Origin: Agrocybe praecox
Lineage: Eukaryota > Basidiomycota > Agaricomycetes > Agaricales > Agrocybaceae
Direction of reading: 5' to 3'
DNA length: 64,000 nt
NCBI GenBank assembly: GCA_964017145.1
Contig: OZ024845.1
Coordinates: 248,001 to 312,000 of the forward strand
Below, one piece after another: positions 35,754-47,900 of this stretch. How positions within the stretch are numbered: position 1 is the stretch's first letter; each line of letters starts with the position of its first letter. Under the pieces are notes generated by a model, which was given only the letters and a program-made list of their open reading frames with translations, searched no databases and was not told where the DNA came from. The translations under genes were made by a program, and so were the position numbers.

Positions 35754-36293
35754 TTACAAATCTGTACAGTAGAAATTCGGTGGTGGTCGTGAATCTTCTG
35801 CACAGTACGGCTTCGGGATTGGTTCGCGGGTCGCGATCGTCCGCGTGTGTGTGGCGTTCACAATGCCACCTCGTCTGCTCTTGGTTCGCTGGGACATGTT
35901 CATCGACTTGAAATATTCCGTTGTCCCAGCTACTATTGGTACAGCCTATAAATTTGATTCGTTAGAAAATCTCAAGACTTGATGTGAATGATGCTCGGTA
36001 CGTTGTCTTTAGGTCGTCGAGCTGCGACAACTTTATCAACTTTATCATCAACGCGCTCACGCGTACCGTTTAGTTTGGACTTCGTCGTCGCAGTGATAGT
36101 TCCAAGCTTCTTGGGCAAAGTAAATCAAACAGAAGTATAAACGAAAATTATCACAAGAGAACTTACCTTTTGTTTGACATCATCTTTGTCAATTTTGACG
36201 TTCCTAAAGATTTTACTACGTCCGTCCAAGGTAAATTATGAGCGCGATATATGTCACAGATAAGTATATCTATTACCTTGCATTTCCAAACAT
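35754..36293 (-). CDS. Small basic multi-exon protein, unrecognised
   Basis: Exons 36293-36277, 36203-36167, 36109-36002 and 35945-35754 give 117 residues. The protein begins MFGNARNVKIDKDDVKQK, then KLGTITATTKSKLNGTRERV and DDKVDKVVAARR, a charged, probably helical region. It then has a less structured tail (MSQRTKSRRGG, EPIPKPYCAEDSRPPP). The first exon is only 17 bases, so start assignment depends on the intron phase, which is consistent. There are no membrane segments. Size, exon style and neighbourhood resemble the CsbD-like gene 250 bases downstream on the same strand, but the sequences are not clearly related. I cannot name a family. Confidence 0.6.
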
Positions 36294-37289
36294 GTTTTGT
36301 ATGACTAGTGTGCTTCAGAAGACTATACTTACTCGTCTGCGTATAAAAGTGCTTGAATGTATCCAATTATACTTACTCTCACGAGGAAGTGGCGATGACG
36401 CCAATCAAATCGTCATTGCAGTTCCTGCGTGTATTCCGCATCGCACCACGTTCTCGTGCCAACACTCATATATAAGGTCGTTGAAATTATCGCCGAGTCA
36501 GATCTGTTTACTATTTAGTACATCCAAATATATGAGTCAAAGCCTAAAAGGTCGGTGTCAACTGAGAAGCTAGAACGCTTCTTGATAAACTGTTTCCTAG
36601 CATGGAATTTTCTGCTGTTCAAAACCGAGGATTTTATACGTCTCTATCGTCACTCACAACGGATGATGCTTGTTCTTATACTAGAAATATCATGCTCAAA
36701 TGTCTAGTATTGAAGTTCCTCGTGTTATGACTCGAACTATTGTTCTCGTAGTAGTGGGATCTGTTACTCGCGTTACTCCCTCACCTTTATCAGTCTCTGT
36801 GCCGTTTGAAGGGCTCTTCGTCAGTGCTCGGTATGTGACATCATGACCATCATCAATCAATAATCATGATAATAAATTGATTGGCACCTTACGTCGGATA
36901 TGACGTCTTCGGAGACAGTAATTTTGGAAATCAAAGATTTGTTTAGATATTGAGTACTTGAGTTGCGAGGTCGTCTTTAAGAGGTTCCTGTAAAAAAGTA
37001 CTGTGAAAAGTTTAGAGGATGGGAATATAAGAAAAGCAAGTACATACGGTCGCCACAAGACCGCCAAGCAAATGATATTTACGTAAGGGTTTTTACATTA
37101 CGATTTTTACCTTTTAGGGTGATTTGTAATTTTGGTAAGTTGTGCGGCTGCTTCGGCATGTGTTATCCAGATTTGTGCGAATCTGCTTCCATATATAGTT
37201 ATCTTCCTCGAAAATCTTACCGTGCAACCACAACCACGGACTTTACACGTTCTTTGTCTCGACCTCCAAGGATATTGTCGACAGGAAAG
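36294..37289. other. Intergenic; possible decayed relative of the small basic gene
   Basis: On the minus strand around 36700-36850 a frame reads SPSNGTETDKGEGVTRVTD up to a stop, preceded by an exon-like piece (RNLLKTTSQLK) with a good acceptor. This loosely echoes the gene at 36293, but no start codon or consistent donor could be found. The rest is the promoter region of the tetraspanin gene. Confidence 0.35.
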
Positions 37290-38932
37290 ATGAAGAATTA
37301 TCGGTCTCATGGGAGGTGAGTATCTATCGCTCAAACTCCGCGCCAAAGGCGCTAGAAGCTAGTCGGCATACTGAGACCCGCAGGGGTATCTGTGGGCGAA
37401 ACAACCGAAACAGCGTGGAATTTATGGCATCTAGTTTCAAAAGCGAAAGAATGGAAATAATATTGGCTAACATCTCTTTCTTCTTAGATTATTCGAGGAC
37501 CAGAGCTCGTCGTCGTTGCAGCCAATACTCGCTGGAATGCAGTTTGAGCCACCTAATCCTCCATTCAACCATGAATCGCGGCGTGTATCATCGGTGTCGA
37601 CTCTTCAGGGTAGTCTGAGCCCCTTTTCTTCTCCTGCGAGGTCAAGAAACGCATCTCCAGCACCTTTTGAACCAGGACTAACGTCCAAGGGCAGCAATGT
37701 CTCTCTGTCAGTCAACTATGTACCTGCAAAGTTTTCTGGGCCCGGTGTTGGTCCTCGACGGAGAAAGGGGGTTAAGGCCAGGGGTGACTTGAGCCCTGGT
37801 GCAGGTGTTGTTCCCAAGATGGGTGGAGGTGTAGAGGCATTCAGGAGCGGCGAAGCACGCATTGGGAACTTGCAAGACGACGACGACGGTCCAAGTATGG
37901 AAGACGGGAGCAACAGTCCTTGGACGAAAGGAAAGCATGGACACCAAAAATTAAAGTGGAATCGGTTCAAGTGGACTCTTTTCACCGCCAACGTTCTTGT
38001 AAGTTTATTATCGCTTCAAAATACCCTCGCTGACATCGCTGCAGTTGACATTATATTCCTTCGCCATACTCATTATCTGCCTATTAACCTGGTTCAATGT
38101 TTGGCATCGCGCAGATATCATCCGAGTTGGGAACTACGATGAACTCGTGCTTTCCACTTTTGCCTCTTGTCTCGGAATCTTCACTTCCCTCATCGGGTGG
38201 TCAGGAATTCTCCTGAATAATCGCCGGTTCTTAGCCATATACACATTCATGCTTTGGATGTCCTTCATCTTCCTTCTCATCCCAGGCTATCTGACGTACA
38301 AACGACGCACATTTAACCTGGAAGGTAAAATCAATGCCCAATGGTCACAGAGCCTCGGTCAGGAGGGTCGTTTGCGGATACAGAACGAGCTTAACTGCTG
38401 CGGTTACTTTTCCCCTTTCGTCGAAGCTACTGTGAGCCAAACATGCTACGCCAGGAGTATCCTTCCCGGGTGCAAACTGGCGTACCTTGACTTTGAGCGA
38501 AGCGTCCTCAAAACCTGGTACTCCATCGCCTTTGGTTTGGTCCCCATTCACATTGCAGTCATTATCGTTGGTCTGCTGTGCTCCAACCACGTTACTTACC
38601 GTTTCGGAAAAGGAATGATGCCCAAGGCCTACCGCCTGAGCATGACGAGCATGGCTCTCATCATGGAGAACTATGCAAGGTTGGTTAATCTGATACCCTT
38701 TTAGTCAATCCCGCAACTAAGCCATTTTCTCCATAGTCAACTCGCTGAACAGTACGGCGATGAAGTAGCCACTGATGTCCTAACAAGGTCGAGATCAAAT
38801 CTTCAGCTCAGCAGCATACCTACGATGCCATATAATTCCCTTGCAAAATCGCAGCCTCAAACGAAATCCAATGGCACCAAATACGATGCATTGCGAGATA
38901 AAACACCGTCCGAGGAAAGCCCTGAGAAATAA
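37290..38932 (+). CDS. Tetraspanin-like four-pass membrane protein
   Basis: Exons 37290-37315, 37488-37998, 38045-38679 and 38737-38932 give 455 residues. A 26-base first exon supplies the ATG (MKNYRSHGR) and is followed by an unusually long 172-base intron. A Ser/Pro-rich cytosolic N-tail of about 150 residues precedes TM1 (ANVL|LTLYSFAILIICLL). TM2 is in STFASCLGIFTSLIGWSGIL and TM3 in AIYTFMLWMSFIFLLIPG. A large extracellular loop carries the tetraspanin hallmark CCG (LNCCGYFSP) plus further cysteines (SQTCYARSILPGC), and TM4 is AFGLVPIHIAVIIVGLLC. Fungal tetraspanins organise plasma-membrane microdomains; PLS1-type members are needed for penetration structures and TSP2 was described from basidiomycetes. 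The long N-tail suits a TSP2-like protein. The C-tail is hydrophilic. Confidence 0.85.
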
Positions 38933-40192
38933 CTTTAGACTGTCGGCTTATCGATGCCTCCGTTTCTGGACTCCTATGTACGAACTTTGGTCCGCTTAGG
39001 CTCTTGCGCTTGTGCGCAGCTGGAAATCTTTGGTACACAAACATAACCTAACCCTCGATACTTACCCAAAATCGACTAACCGACCGAAATGAAAAACTTA
39101 GCCTGACCGTTTTCCGCCACCGCCGCCACCATTGTCTCGGCCTGAGACTCGAGAATCAAGACTCTTATCAAAGGACTTTTCGATGACTTCCACCCAATAG
39201 ACTAGCAAACGTGTATTAATCCCCACCGCATTCTGGACACCCACCGTTTTCTGTTTCGTTTCATTTCGGTACCTCTCACCATTAAAAACCGATATCCATC
39301 CCTGTCTATCGCCTTTTCTTCTCCTTGTCACTCATACATAGATAATCATCTACCCAGCCAACCAAATGCCCAAGAACATTCCAATCATCACTCATTAATT
39401 TAATTCGTTACGACTTACGATTTTTCCCATGGACTTTGATTCTGATATGTACTGGTTTCCTCCTTCCTTTTTCTTTCTGTCTGGCCTTTCGTCGTATTTG
39501 TTTTATTTCTTGGACCATACATATTCCACTTTCACTTTTCTTTTTTCTCATCTGAACGAACTTGGACTTTGTTCAAAAATGTTCAATCCGTATCTTCAAA
39601 CATCCGTGGACTTGGAACTGTACGTACTTATTATATATGAGGGAGAGCTTAACAACGATTCGGATGATTACATGCTGTTGGACTGGCGGAGACGAGTCAT
39701 GTCGATTTTCAAGGGTTCTGGTTTCATCCCTTCCTGGGCGGTAAACCGCATTAACACCTACGAGGCGTCGGTCGTGAAGTTTTTTTTAACCCAGAAGTAA
39801 GAAAAGGGCGGCCTTCGTAAGCGCTCGCGCTAAATCTATGAATAAACATCAAGCCCGCTCAGAGTCGCTTCGCGTCGCCCGAAGCATGTCATGGTTGCTA
39901 TCTATCTGATTCCATCCGTAATCTATCCTAATCCTCGACATCTATCATCTCGCTAACTAACCTTCCAGCTATGCGCACCTCAAACGCAGTATCCGCAAAT
40001 TGTTCAACCTTGGGTTCAGTTGATGTCCCCGTAAATTTCTAAATTATAAGAATCATCTTTTCTTCAGAGTTTGATACTGACGGTTGAACATTGGCAGTTA
40101 ATGACAATGATAACATAACTCACACGAAGAAGTTCTACGTAGTTTTCCAAATTACAGCTATTCGTAGTCTAAAACATACACAACTTACAACA
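38933..40192. other. Intergenic between tetraspanin and coiled-coil gene
   Basis: Convergent 3' regions without a supported gene. An open frame at 39429-39800 starts with ATG (MDFDSDMYWF) and has a hydrophobic first part, but no intron signals, homology or conserved motif, so it is not called. Confidence 0.45.
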
Positions 40193-40711
40193 TCAAACAG
40201 ATAACGGACCTCCTTCGTCCATCTCCGCGACCATGGTGACATCAGCTTCCTCAGAGAACACGTCCTTCTCCTTCTCCTTCGAACTCGCCACCCCGTTCAA
40301 CATGTCTTTCCAGCTCTTCTGATTCGTCTCCTTCAAGGCATTTAGCCTTTCCCTTTCTTCCAAGAGCTTTTCTTTCTGCGAAGCTCTATTTTTCTCCTTG
40401 ACTGCCATCATAAACTTCGTACACTGGATCCTATTTTCGCGAGCGATGCTGTGTTTGATATCTTCAATTTCTTTTGCCAGGGCCTCACAGTCGTTCTTGT
40501 GCTCTTGATGTCGCGAGATATACTCCTCCCATTCCCGCCCGAGCTCTTCTTTCATGAAATCGACCCAGTCAGTCGACGAGCGCTCTGTGGGGAAGTAATT
40601 ATCATGCGCTTTGATATGATCGTGCAGCGCTCTGGTGGCCGATTCCTGGACGTCTGCATAGAATGGTGTGCTTGGGGTAGCCGGTACTACTACTGAGCTA
40701 CCTTCCTCCAA
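40193..40711 (-). CDS. Coiled-coil protein, 5' end unresolved
   Basis: An open frame of 173 codons ends at 40193. It contains a Pro/Val-rich start (VVVPATPSTPFYADVQ), then TDWVDFMKEELGREWEEYI and a long charged helical region (KEIEDIKHSIARENR, EKLLEERERLNALKE) typical of a coiled coil. An acidic C-terminus follows. The frame has no ATG before an upstream stop, so a 5' exon must exist. A candidate is ATG 40890 to 40839 (MPNYSDEKDVGYKIVIQ), with a splice to an acceptor near 40698, but I could not confirm the join. The family is unknown; small kinetochore or centromere subunits look like this, which is only a guess. Confidence 0.6.
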   Translation of the reverse strand: MEEGSSVVVPATPSTPFYADVQESATRALHDHIKAHDNYFPTERSSTDWVDFMKEELGREWEEYISRHQEHKNDCEALAKEIEDIKHSIARENRIQCTKFMMAVKEKNRASQKEKLLEERERLNALKETNQKSWKDMLNGVASSKEKEKDVFSEEADVTMVAEMDEGGPLSV

Positions 40712-40890
40712 TTTTTTGCCAGTTGACGAACGAGAAAGGTTTATATGAGGCGGAGGCTTGTTTATACGACGGCTGATTTCTGGTTTTAGTGTTAGTATCC
40801 AATCTATGACGGATTTTAGACAAGGTATTTATCCACACCTTGGATTACAATCTTATACCCTACATCCTTTTCGTCCGAGTAATTAGGCAT

Positions 40891-41612
40891 AGCATGGGCC
40901 AAGACCGCTATCAGAGCTTAGGTGGACGGCTGAGTAGTAGGTGAATCAGGCCAGTGGTGGTGAAAGGATAAGCGCAGGAGATTCATTCCTAACCGCGCTT
41001 ACAAGATTATGCCTCCCAAAGCAGCTTAAAACCCTCAGGGTCATTGATGAATATGAACTGCCTCGAGGCATCGGGCTAGTTATTTTCGGGCTTTATCAAA
41101 AGCTTTTGAAATCAGATGCAATGAGGTCAGCGCTGAGCACTGAGTGCCGATCTTAGCACTTGTAGGCCGTGCTGGCCACCGTGCAGAGTAGTATCGTTCG
41201 CCAGAGCTGCTGTAAAGGTGGGTAACCTGTGCTGGTGGCAAGCGCAAAGATGAATTCGGGGCTGCGTGCAGCGTGGCCCACCGCATCCCGAAAGAAAATA
41301 GTCTGGGAATGCTTGCTATTTAAAGCTTAATTTCGGCATGTTTGGCATTGCCCCGGCCCCCAAATGTCTCTGCCGCTCGGCGCTTGCACAGAGTCTGAGC
41401 AGCGGAGCAGTCTGAGTTTCAACAAGCCGCCAGTACAGGAGAAACATTAAAAATAACACTCAACGAAACATAGGCGTTGTCTGTGGGCGTTCCTAGCTGT
41501 GCTCTCCCACCATCACCACGTTCTCTTGCTAAATGGTGACCTCCTCAACTCCATAGCGAAGCTCAAGGCTTGCAGCCATTTCCTATAATTATTCCTTCTT
41601 GATTACCAGATT
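40891..41612. other. Intergenic, promoter region of the large F-box-like gene
   Basis: No supported gene. This spacer separates the minus-strand coiled-coil gene from the plus-strand F-box-like gene and probably carries both promoters. Confidence 0.5.
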
Positions 41613-44444
41613 ATGAATCCGGACACGGACCCACAACACGATAATGGCCTTATCTTCTACACCCATGACAATGACCAGATTGCTTACATCGACCAGACGC
41701 GTAATGGGGATCCAGGACTGTGGTCTACGGTATATGGTGAAAATGGAGACCGGCAGCTTTCCGGGTATTTGCCTGGCTTTGATATGGATGTTGATCTGGA
41801 GAAGACTCCTACCATGAGGCCCTCACTTGCGTACCAGCCCGCGGTTGGCCATAGCATGTACAATAGTAGGCAGGGTGCACAGGATCAACAGCTCCTCTTC
41901 CCAATCAACCCCAACTTCCAACAGCCTCAGCTAGATTTCTATACCCATCAACCGAGTACGCAACTCTTCGTCCCTGATCATTATGATCATCAGATCCAAG
42001 TCTCCCTGCCTCCGAGCTCGTATATTCAAAATGATGCCCAACATTTTTCTCCCGATTTCTATGGCGAAAGTTCTTCACTTCAAAGCTCCTCGCAAGCTTC
42101 CCACGTCTTTCCTCCTGCCCATTATGCCCATCTCCCAAGCTCGTATGTCTATCAGGGAGACCAAATTCCGCACCTTGACTTAAACACCTCGCTTCCAAAC
42201 TACTACTACGATCAGAACTATCCTACAGAATCGAATGGAGTGGCCCCGGGCTTCATCGATGTCGACGTTTCTCACGAACCCAGTTATCAATCATTTTCTA
42301 CAATGCTAGCGAACCAACATACTCCTACATTTAAAGTGCATCAGCTGCCAAGTAATGCATATGAGGAGCTAGCTGCGTTGCAACTCCAGCGACAACAGCA
42401 ATACCACTCCACAATCTCACATCAACGGTACGAACGATTTCCGACTAATAATTTTGACTTACCTCCGGCGCTCGATCAAGTACTAGCAGAGCTCGGTAAC
42501 AGCGATGAACTCGCACGAGTAGATGAAGAAGACTGGTATATGCCGGCGAATGATGTGGAAGAATACAACGAACCCCCGCCTAATCCTTTGATAATAATAT
42601 CTCCCAGTCGCATGCGAAATCCACACTATCTAATTGACCGACTATCGAAGGAAGTCCATATAACGATCTGCGAGTATTTAGGCCCAAGGGAGCAATGGAA
42701 GTGGGCTATCGTAAGTTATCACATTTGTCTTCGTAGCTCCTCGTTTCATGTTAGCTACTTGTTAACCGCTCCCATGCATCCTTAGCTTCGCCTCAATAAC
42801 TACATCCATACGATGACAGATCGTGGTCTTTGGTGTCGCATCCTGCGCAGATTCTGTAAACGTAATTCGATCCACTACACCTTCTACCCTATAGACAACC
42901 ACACCTTTTGGGGAACTGTGCGCCTCTTTGCGGAAGGCCCCATGCAATGGCGTTACAGACTTAGGAACGAATTAGACGGCGAACTCCCTGGCGACAATTG
43001 CGTGCGCTATTTTGACTGTCGTGACCCCGAGCTTCAGATACAGCCGGTGAGGCATAACTTATTCATGAGCCTCGTCCCTGGGGGGCGGTACCTTGTTGTG
43101 GACAATACAAGAAGAATGAATGTATGGGACCTAGGCCTTGGAGCTGGCGCTGATCTTGTATGCCCCGCATCTGTGATACATGAGCTACCGAAGGGATCTA
43201 GTAGAAAGAAAGCTAAACTCGAGGTGTACCCCGCGCCAGATAAACACGACTTTAGAGTTCTCGTTTACTTCCCCACGTACGTCGTCTTGTTCGAACAAAC
43301 TACTTCTCCCAGCCCTCACTCTTCATTTTGTGCTTATTTTCATCGATCAGATTCACGCCGAAAACGGGTGAGGTAGACATTGATATAGGAACATACGCGA
43401 TATACAATGTCCACCCACCGAATCCCATTTACCCGAAGAAGAAAGACAAATTCGAGATTACTCTTATTACCAAAGCCTTCAATGAAGCAAAGAGGGGATT
43501 GTACGCGGTCTCAGGCGATCTGTATGCTACTTTCTTTCCAGAGACAAATACCCTGACTATACAGAATATAATCTCGCGGACGATTGAGAATATCAAGATT
43601 GACTCGGAGGACATCAAGGAGCGGGTGGAGCGGGTGGGTTATCTATTTAATTCTCCGATTAAAGACCACTTTTGCGATTCTTAACTAACATTTTACCCTT
43701 GCATTCAAGATAATCATTCGTGATTCAGAGATCGGGATCCCAATCCTCATCGTGGTGACAATGTCACAGATCTATTTTTATGCCTTCTCTCCTTGTCTCT
43801 TGGATTCAGGACTCAGATACGACGTTGTGGAATCAAACTCAAACAAGCCAACGCTTAAGATGACTGTCAACTTCCTAGAGCAAGTCCAATCTGATTTCTC
43901 CCAAAACGCCGTGTATGGTTCTCCATACTTCGACTTTCCACCGCGATGGTATGAAACGAGCGACCGTCCTTTGATCATGGATATCGTCTCTTGCAAAACA
44001 CAAGGCAAAGTGGTCAAAGACCAACGACGTTGGCGCTACGAGCTATCCTTCAAAGTGTCGAATACGACTTTGCAACTGTCGGGCTCCGTTATCCTGCTGA
44101 GAAAGCTTGTTTTGCCACACCTTTCATACCAGCACAACTTTGGCTTTTCCGATGATCAGATCTTCATTGGCGGGATAAAGAATAACGAGGCCGCAATTGC
44201 TTTCGGTCTTGCCACCCAAGACTCTTCCACCGCATTAAGCTCTAGAAGATATAGGAAATCTGAAGTTGCTTGCCTTCTCCACAGAGATGTGAAGGCTGAT
44301 ATAAAGATGATGCGAGATTTCGAACTGTGCGTAATTAGCGGTAGAATTTGCTTCTTTCCTCGTGAAACGCCTTATATGGTGTGCATAATCGATCAATACA
44401 CGCTAGATGATTATGTTGAAGAGGATTATGTACCTGTAACATAG
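41613..44444 (+). CDS. Large F-box-like protein with disordered Gln/Tyr/Pro-rich N-terminus
   Basis: Exons 41613-42710, 42786-43276, 43351-43633 and 43710-44444 give 868 residues. The first 330 residues are low in structure, rich in Gln, Tyr, Pro, Ser and His (QLQRQQQYH, HQPSTQLFVPDHYDHQ). Then comes an F-box-like segment (LIDRLSKEVHITICEYLGP, REQWKWAI|LRLNNYIH). The remaining 500 residues are mixed beta-rich sequence without a clear repeat name (NLFMSLVPGGRYLVVDNTRR, MNVWDLGLG), which hints at a propeller-like substrate domain. Many basidiomycete F-box proteins have such C-terminal domains. The long prion-like N-tail is unusual for an SCF adaptor. All three splice junctions keep phase. The target protein cannot be inferred. 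Confidence 0.75.
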
Positions 44445-44940
44445 TGTGCCACTATTTTGTACAATAGGGGTAGAAAAGCCCTCTTGTAATCTCGTCTTTA
44501 TAAAGAATCTGAAAAGTTGTTCTTCGACAAGGACCTTAGAACCGCCGTATTTTCCGATAGCTAGCATCATAAACACTGAAGCGGCCGCATCCTAAGCGAA
44601 ATGATGACGAAGGTGACAGTGACTCCAATCACAAGATCTGTGATGTTTCGTGCCATTGAACCCTCCCCTAATATTCTTGGCGGATGAGGTATCCCCCGGA
44701 AGTTTGCAGGCCTTCAAGGCATGAACACATATCCCAGATAACCGAATTTTGAAGCTGATAAAAGGGCGTAACGAGAAAAAAAAAACTTGAACTCTTACTA
44801 GAAAATTGTAAGGCTATTTTTCCGTGGAAAAGGTTGGGAATAGGGGCGAGGAAAGAATCCTGTTCCCCCAAGATCCAAATTATGCGAAAATTGATGAGAA
44901 TGAATAAATAAATGTAGACAGAAAATAAACATAAGCTTCT
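44445..44940. other. Intergenic between convergent genes
   Basis: This is the 3' flank of both the F-box-like gene and the dehydrogenase. Nothing else is seen. Confidence 0.5.
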
Positions 44941-47900
44941 TCAAAGTCCAACAAAGGCAGAATCTAGGACTGCTTTTTGTTGGACTTGATACAATTTCCC
45001 TACCCCGGGCGCAGGCAACGAGCTCTCCTTTCGTCCCATATATGCCAGTTTCTCGTCTCTTCCGATTTTCTCCACGATGGACTTGATACGGTCCTTTACA
45101 TGCGAATAAGCTCCTTGGTTCCTGGGTTCTTCCTGCAGCCAGGCATACTCTTCTACATTGGGATATTGCTGGAGTACAGATTCCAGCGTCTCGAATGGGA
45201 AGGGCGCCAACTCTTCCACACGAACGAATGCCACGGTATTGTCTAGCCCACGAGCTTGACGTTCTTTGATAAGCTCGTAGTAGACCTTGCCCGAAAGCAT
45301 GATAACTCGTTTGACTTGAGCTTTATCTGATAGTGGATCCTCAATGACGGGCTTGAACTGGGTCCCGAACTCGATATCTGCAATTGAACTTGAAGCAGGC
45401 TATGCGAAAAGGATGAATTTAAATAAAAAAGAAAAGGAAAAAATATTACGGATAGGCGCAAGAGACCTTTAGGTCCTGCCAGAATCAACGGTTTACGATA
45501 GTTCCGTTTCAATTGTCTTCTCAACACGTGGAAATATTGAGCGGGTGTCGTTGGGAAAACGACATGCATATTGATGTTCGTAGGTTCAGCATTCACGTCG
45601 TACCGATCGTTGGTCAACTAAGCCATCAATCAAGAATATGAACAAAAAAATTTAATCGAAAATAAACTTACCTGAAGCATTCGCTCGATCCGCGAAGACG
45701 AATGTTCTGGTCCAGCACCATCAAGTCCGTGAGGAAGCATCATAACAATAGCGCTCTGCTTGAGCCACTTCGCTATTTAAAAAAATACGGTTGTTTACGC
45801 AAAGGTACATCACAAGTGTAGGGGATACGTACTTTCAGCCGATGAAATGAAGGTATCAATCATGATCTGCAATGAAAGTGAACTTGGAGTTAGGATACCA
45901 ATACTCAGTGGAAGGCGGAGTTAATTCTTCACTTGAGCCCCATTAAAGAAATCACCGAACTGTTTTTGAGTAGGTCAGTCTTCCATTAAGCAGGACAGAA
46001 TAAAACTACATACTTGTGCCTCCCAGATTGGCAAAAGGTTGGGTCGCTCCCAACTGGCTCCGATTTCGAACTACAGGTGCATGCATTAGGTAAATGATCG
46101 CACGGATTAAATAGAAGGCACGAACACCGAGGACCGCCATTTCACTCAATGAACCTGTTCGAAACATTTAGTCTGATGGTGCCCAAAAATGAAAATGAAA
46201 GAGTACTTACTGTTAGCCAGTTCTAGCTTCCCGTCGGCCTTCAACTCGTCATTCAATGGAACGATTACCCCTTCTGTTTTCTGGTTGACTAGCATGGCAT
46301 GACGATGACTGAATGTTCCTCGACCAACATCTTGTCCTGAGATACGAACGTCGTTGCCTTCGAGCATCAGCGACCCAAAGGCAAGAGCCTAATGGAAGAC
46401 CTTTTCAGAGATGGTCGACCATTGAAAACGCAAAGATGTTATACCTCAGCAGTCGCGAAATCAAGTCCTTTGCCAAACTCGATACTCTGCAACCTGTTTT
46501 TCACGTGTCGGTGTAACTTAGGATGAATTTCCTAGAAGGGAAATATGTAAGAAACTGAAAGTCAAATAAGATAGGCTGCATACGAATCCTTCTGGGACGG
46601 CAACACTAGCTCGTCCCACCTGTTGAATGGTTGACTTGTCAACGCCTGTGATAGGATTATGTTCCGCTTCCGTATTCAGGGGCCAAACGATTCCGCTCCA
46701 CTGCAATTCCAGCATCGAAGCAGATGGAAGGTACCCGGGGACCTTAGCCAGCTCCACCTCGAGATGCGCCTTGTATGATTTCCGTACATTATCGACATCC
46801 TCCGGAGTAAGAACTTCCTCCATCTATATTATTTGGGTCAAACTGAGGGTGGATTGCAAAGGGCAAGATACGACGTACGACAAGCTTTTGCTCATATAGT
46901 TGAGGCACCGACTTCCTTGCTGCGATTTTCTCATACATCAGGGGGCTCGTAATTCCAGGCAGGTCAAGTTCGTTATGGCTTCAAAATCTGTGAGACCACG
47001 AAAAAAAAGCCGAGAAACAAAAGCTTACCCCCTAGGTCACGGAGTTAGTTGTTTTTGGAATACGATACAATAAAGTTCATAGACTTACCATCGTCGGTAG
47101 ACAAGTAAGTCCACAATGATATCTTTCCTGAAGTAGTTGCGGTATCTAAACGCAACGTCCATGGCCTTTGCGACGTCTGCCGCAGGAGAGTGGTAATGAC
47201 AATAATTTAAGTGTCTACATCAGCGAGAAAGGGCAAACTTAGTTACCCTCGGGATGGTCACCATTGACGTGAAGTACAGGAGCATTAATCATTTTGCCGA
47301 CGTCAGAACAATAGAGCGAGGAACGAGCGTTGGATGCTGGAGTTGTGTAACCGATGCTACAAGTAAATAAGAAAAATGATTAAACACGAACACGGAGAGA
47401 CAGTTGCGCATACTTATTACTGTTGAAACAGAGCATCGAACGTCAGAGAAGTTTTCCTGGGAGAAGGTTCAAGAGACATACTCGACAACAAGATGAACAC
47501 TCCCACCACTGGTGAAGTGCGGCAAGTTGCCTATTGGAATATTGAATATGAATATCGCGTTACTGAGGGCCGACGATGACCAGACTTACTCAGACCCAAT
47601 CCCTCCATGACAACGCCTTGGCCAGTGAAGCTAGCATCCCCATGAAGTTGTACGCACATAACACGATCACCAAGTTTGCAGTCATCCGGAGACGTCTTCA
47701 ACAACGAGAATTGCTTTGCACGAGTTTTTCCTAACGCTACCGGATTTACGGCCTCTAATGAGAAAAATCATAAGCAATGCTCCAGGAGTTAGAAGCTTTA
47801 CGCACCGAGATGGGAAGGGTTAGGAAGAAGGGAGACTTTGATTGGGTGAGTTGTACCGGGATAATTCAAGGAAGGCGAAGACACTATATAGATTTATTGG

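Noticed and set aside
39429..39800. 123-codon open frame with ATG and hydrophobic start
   Set aside because: It lies in the convergent 3' region between two genes and shows no conserved motif, introns or promoter-like sequence.
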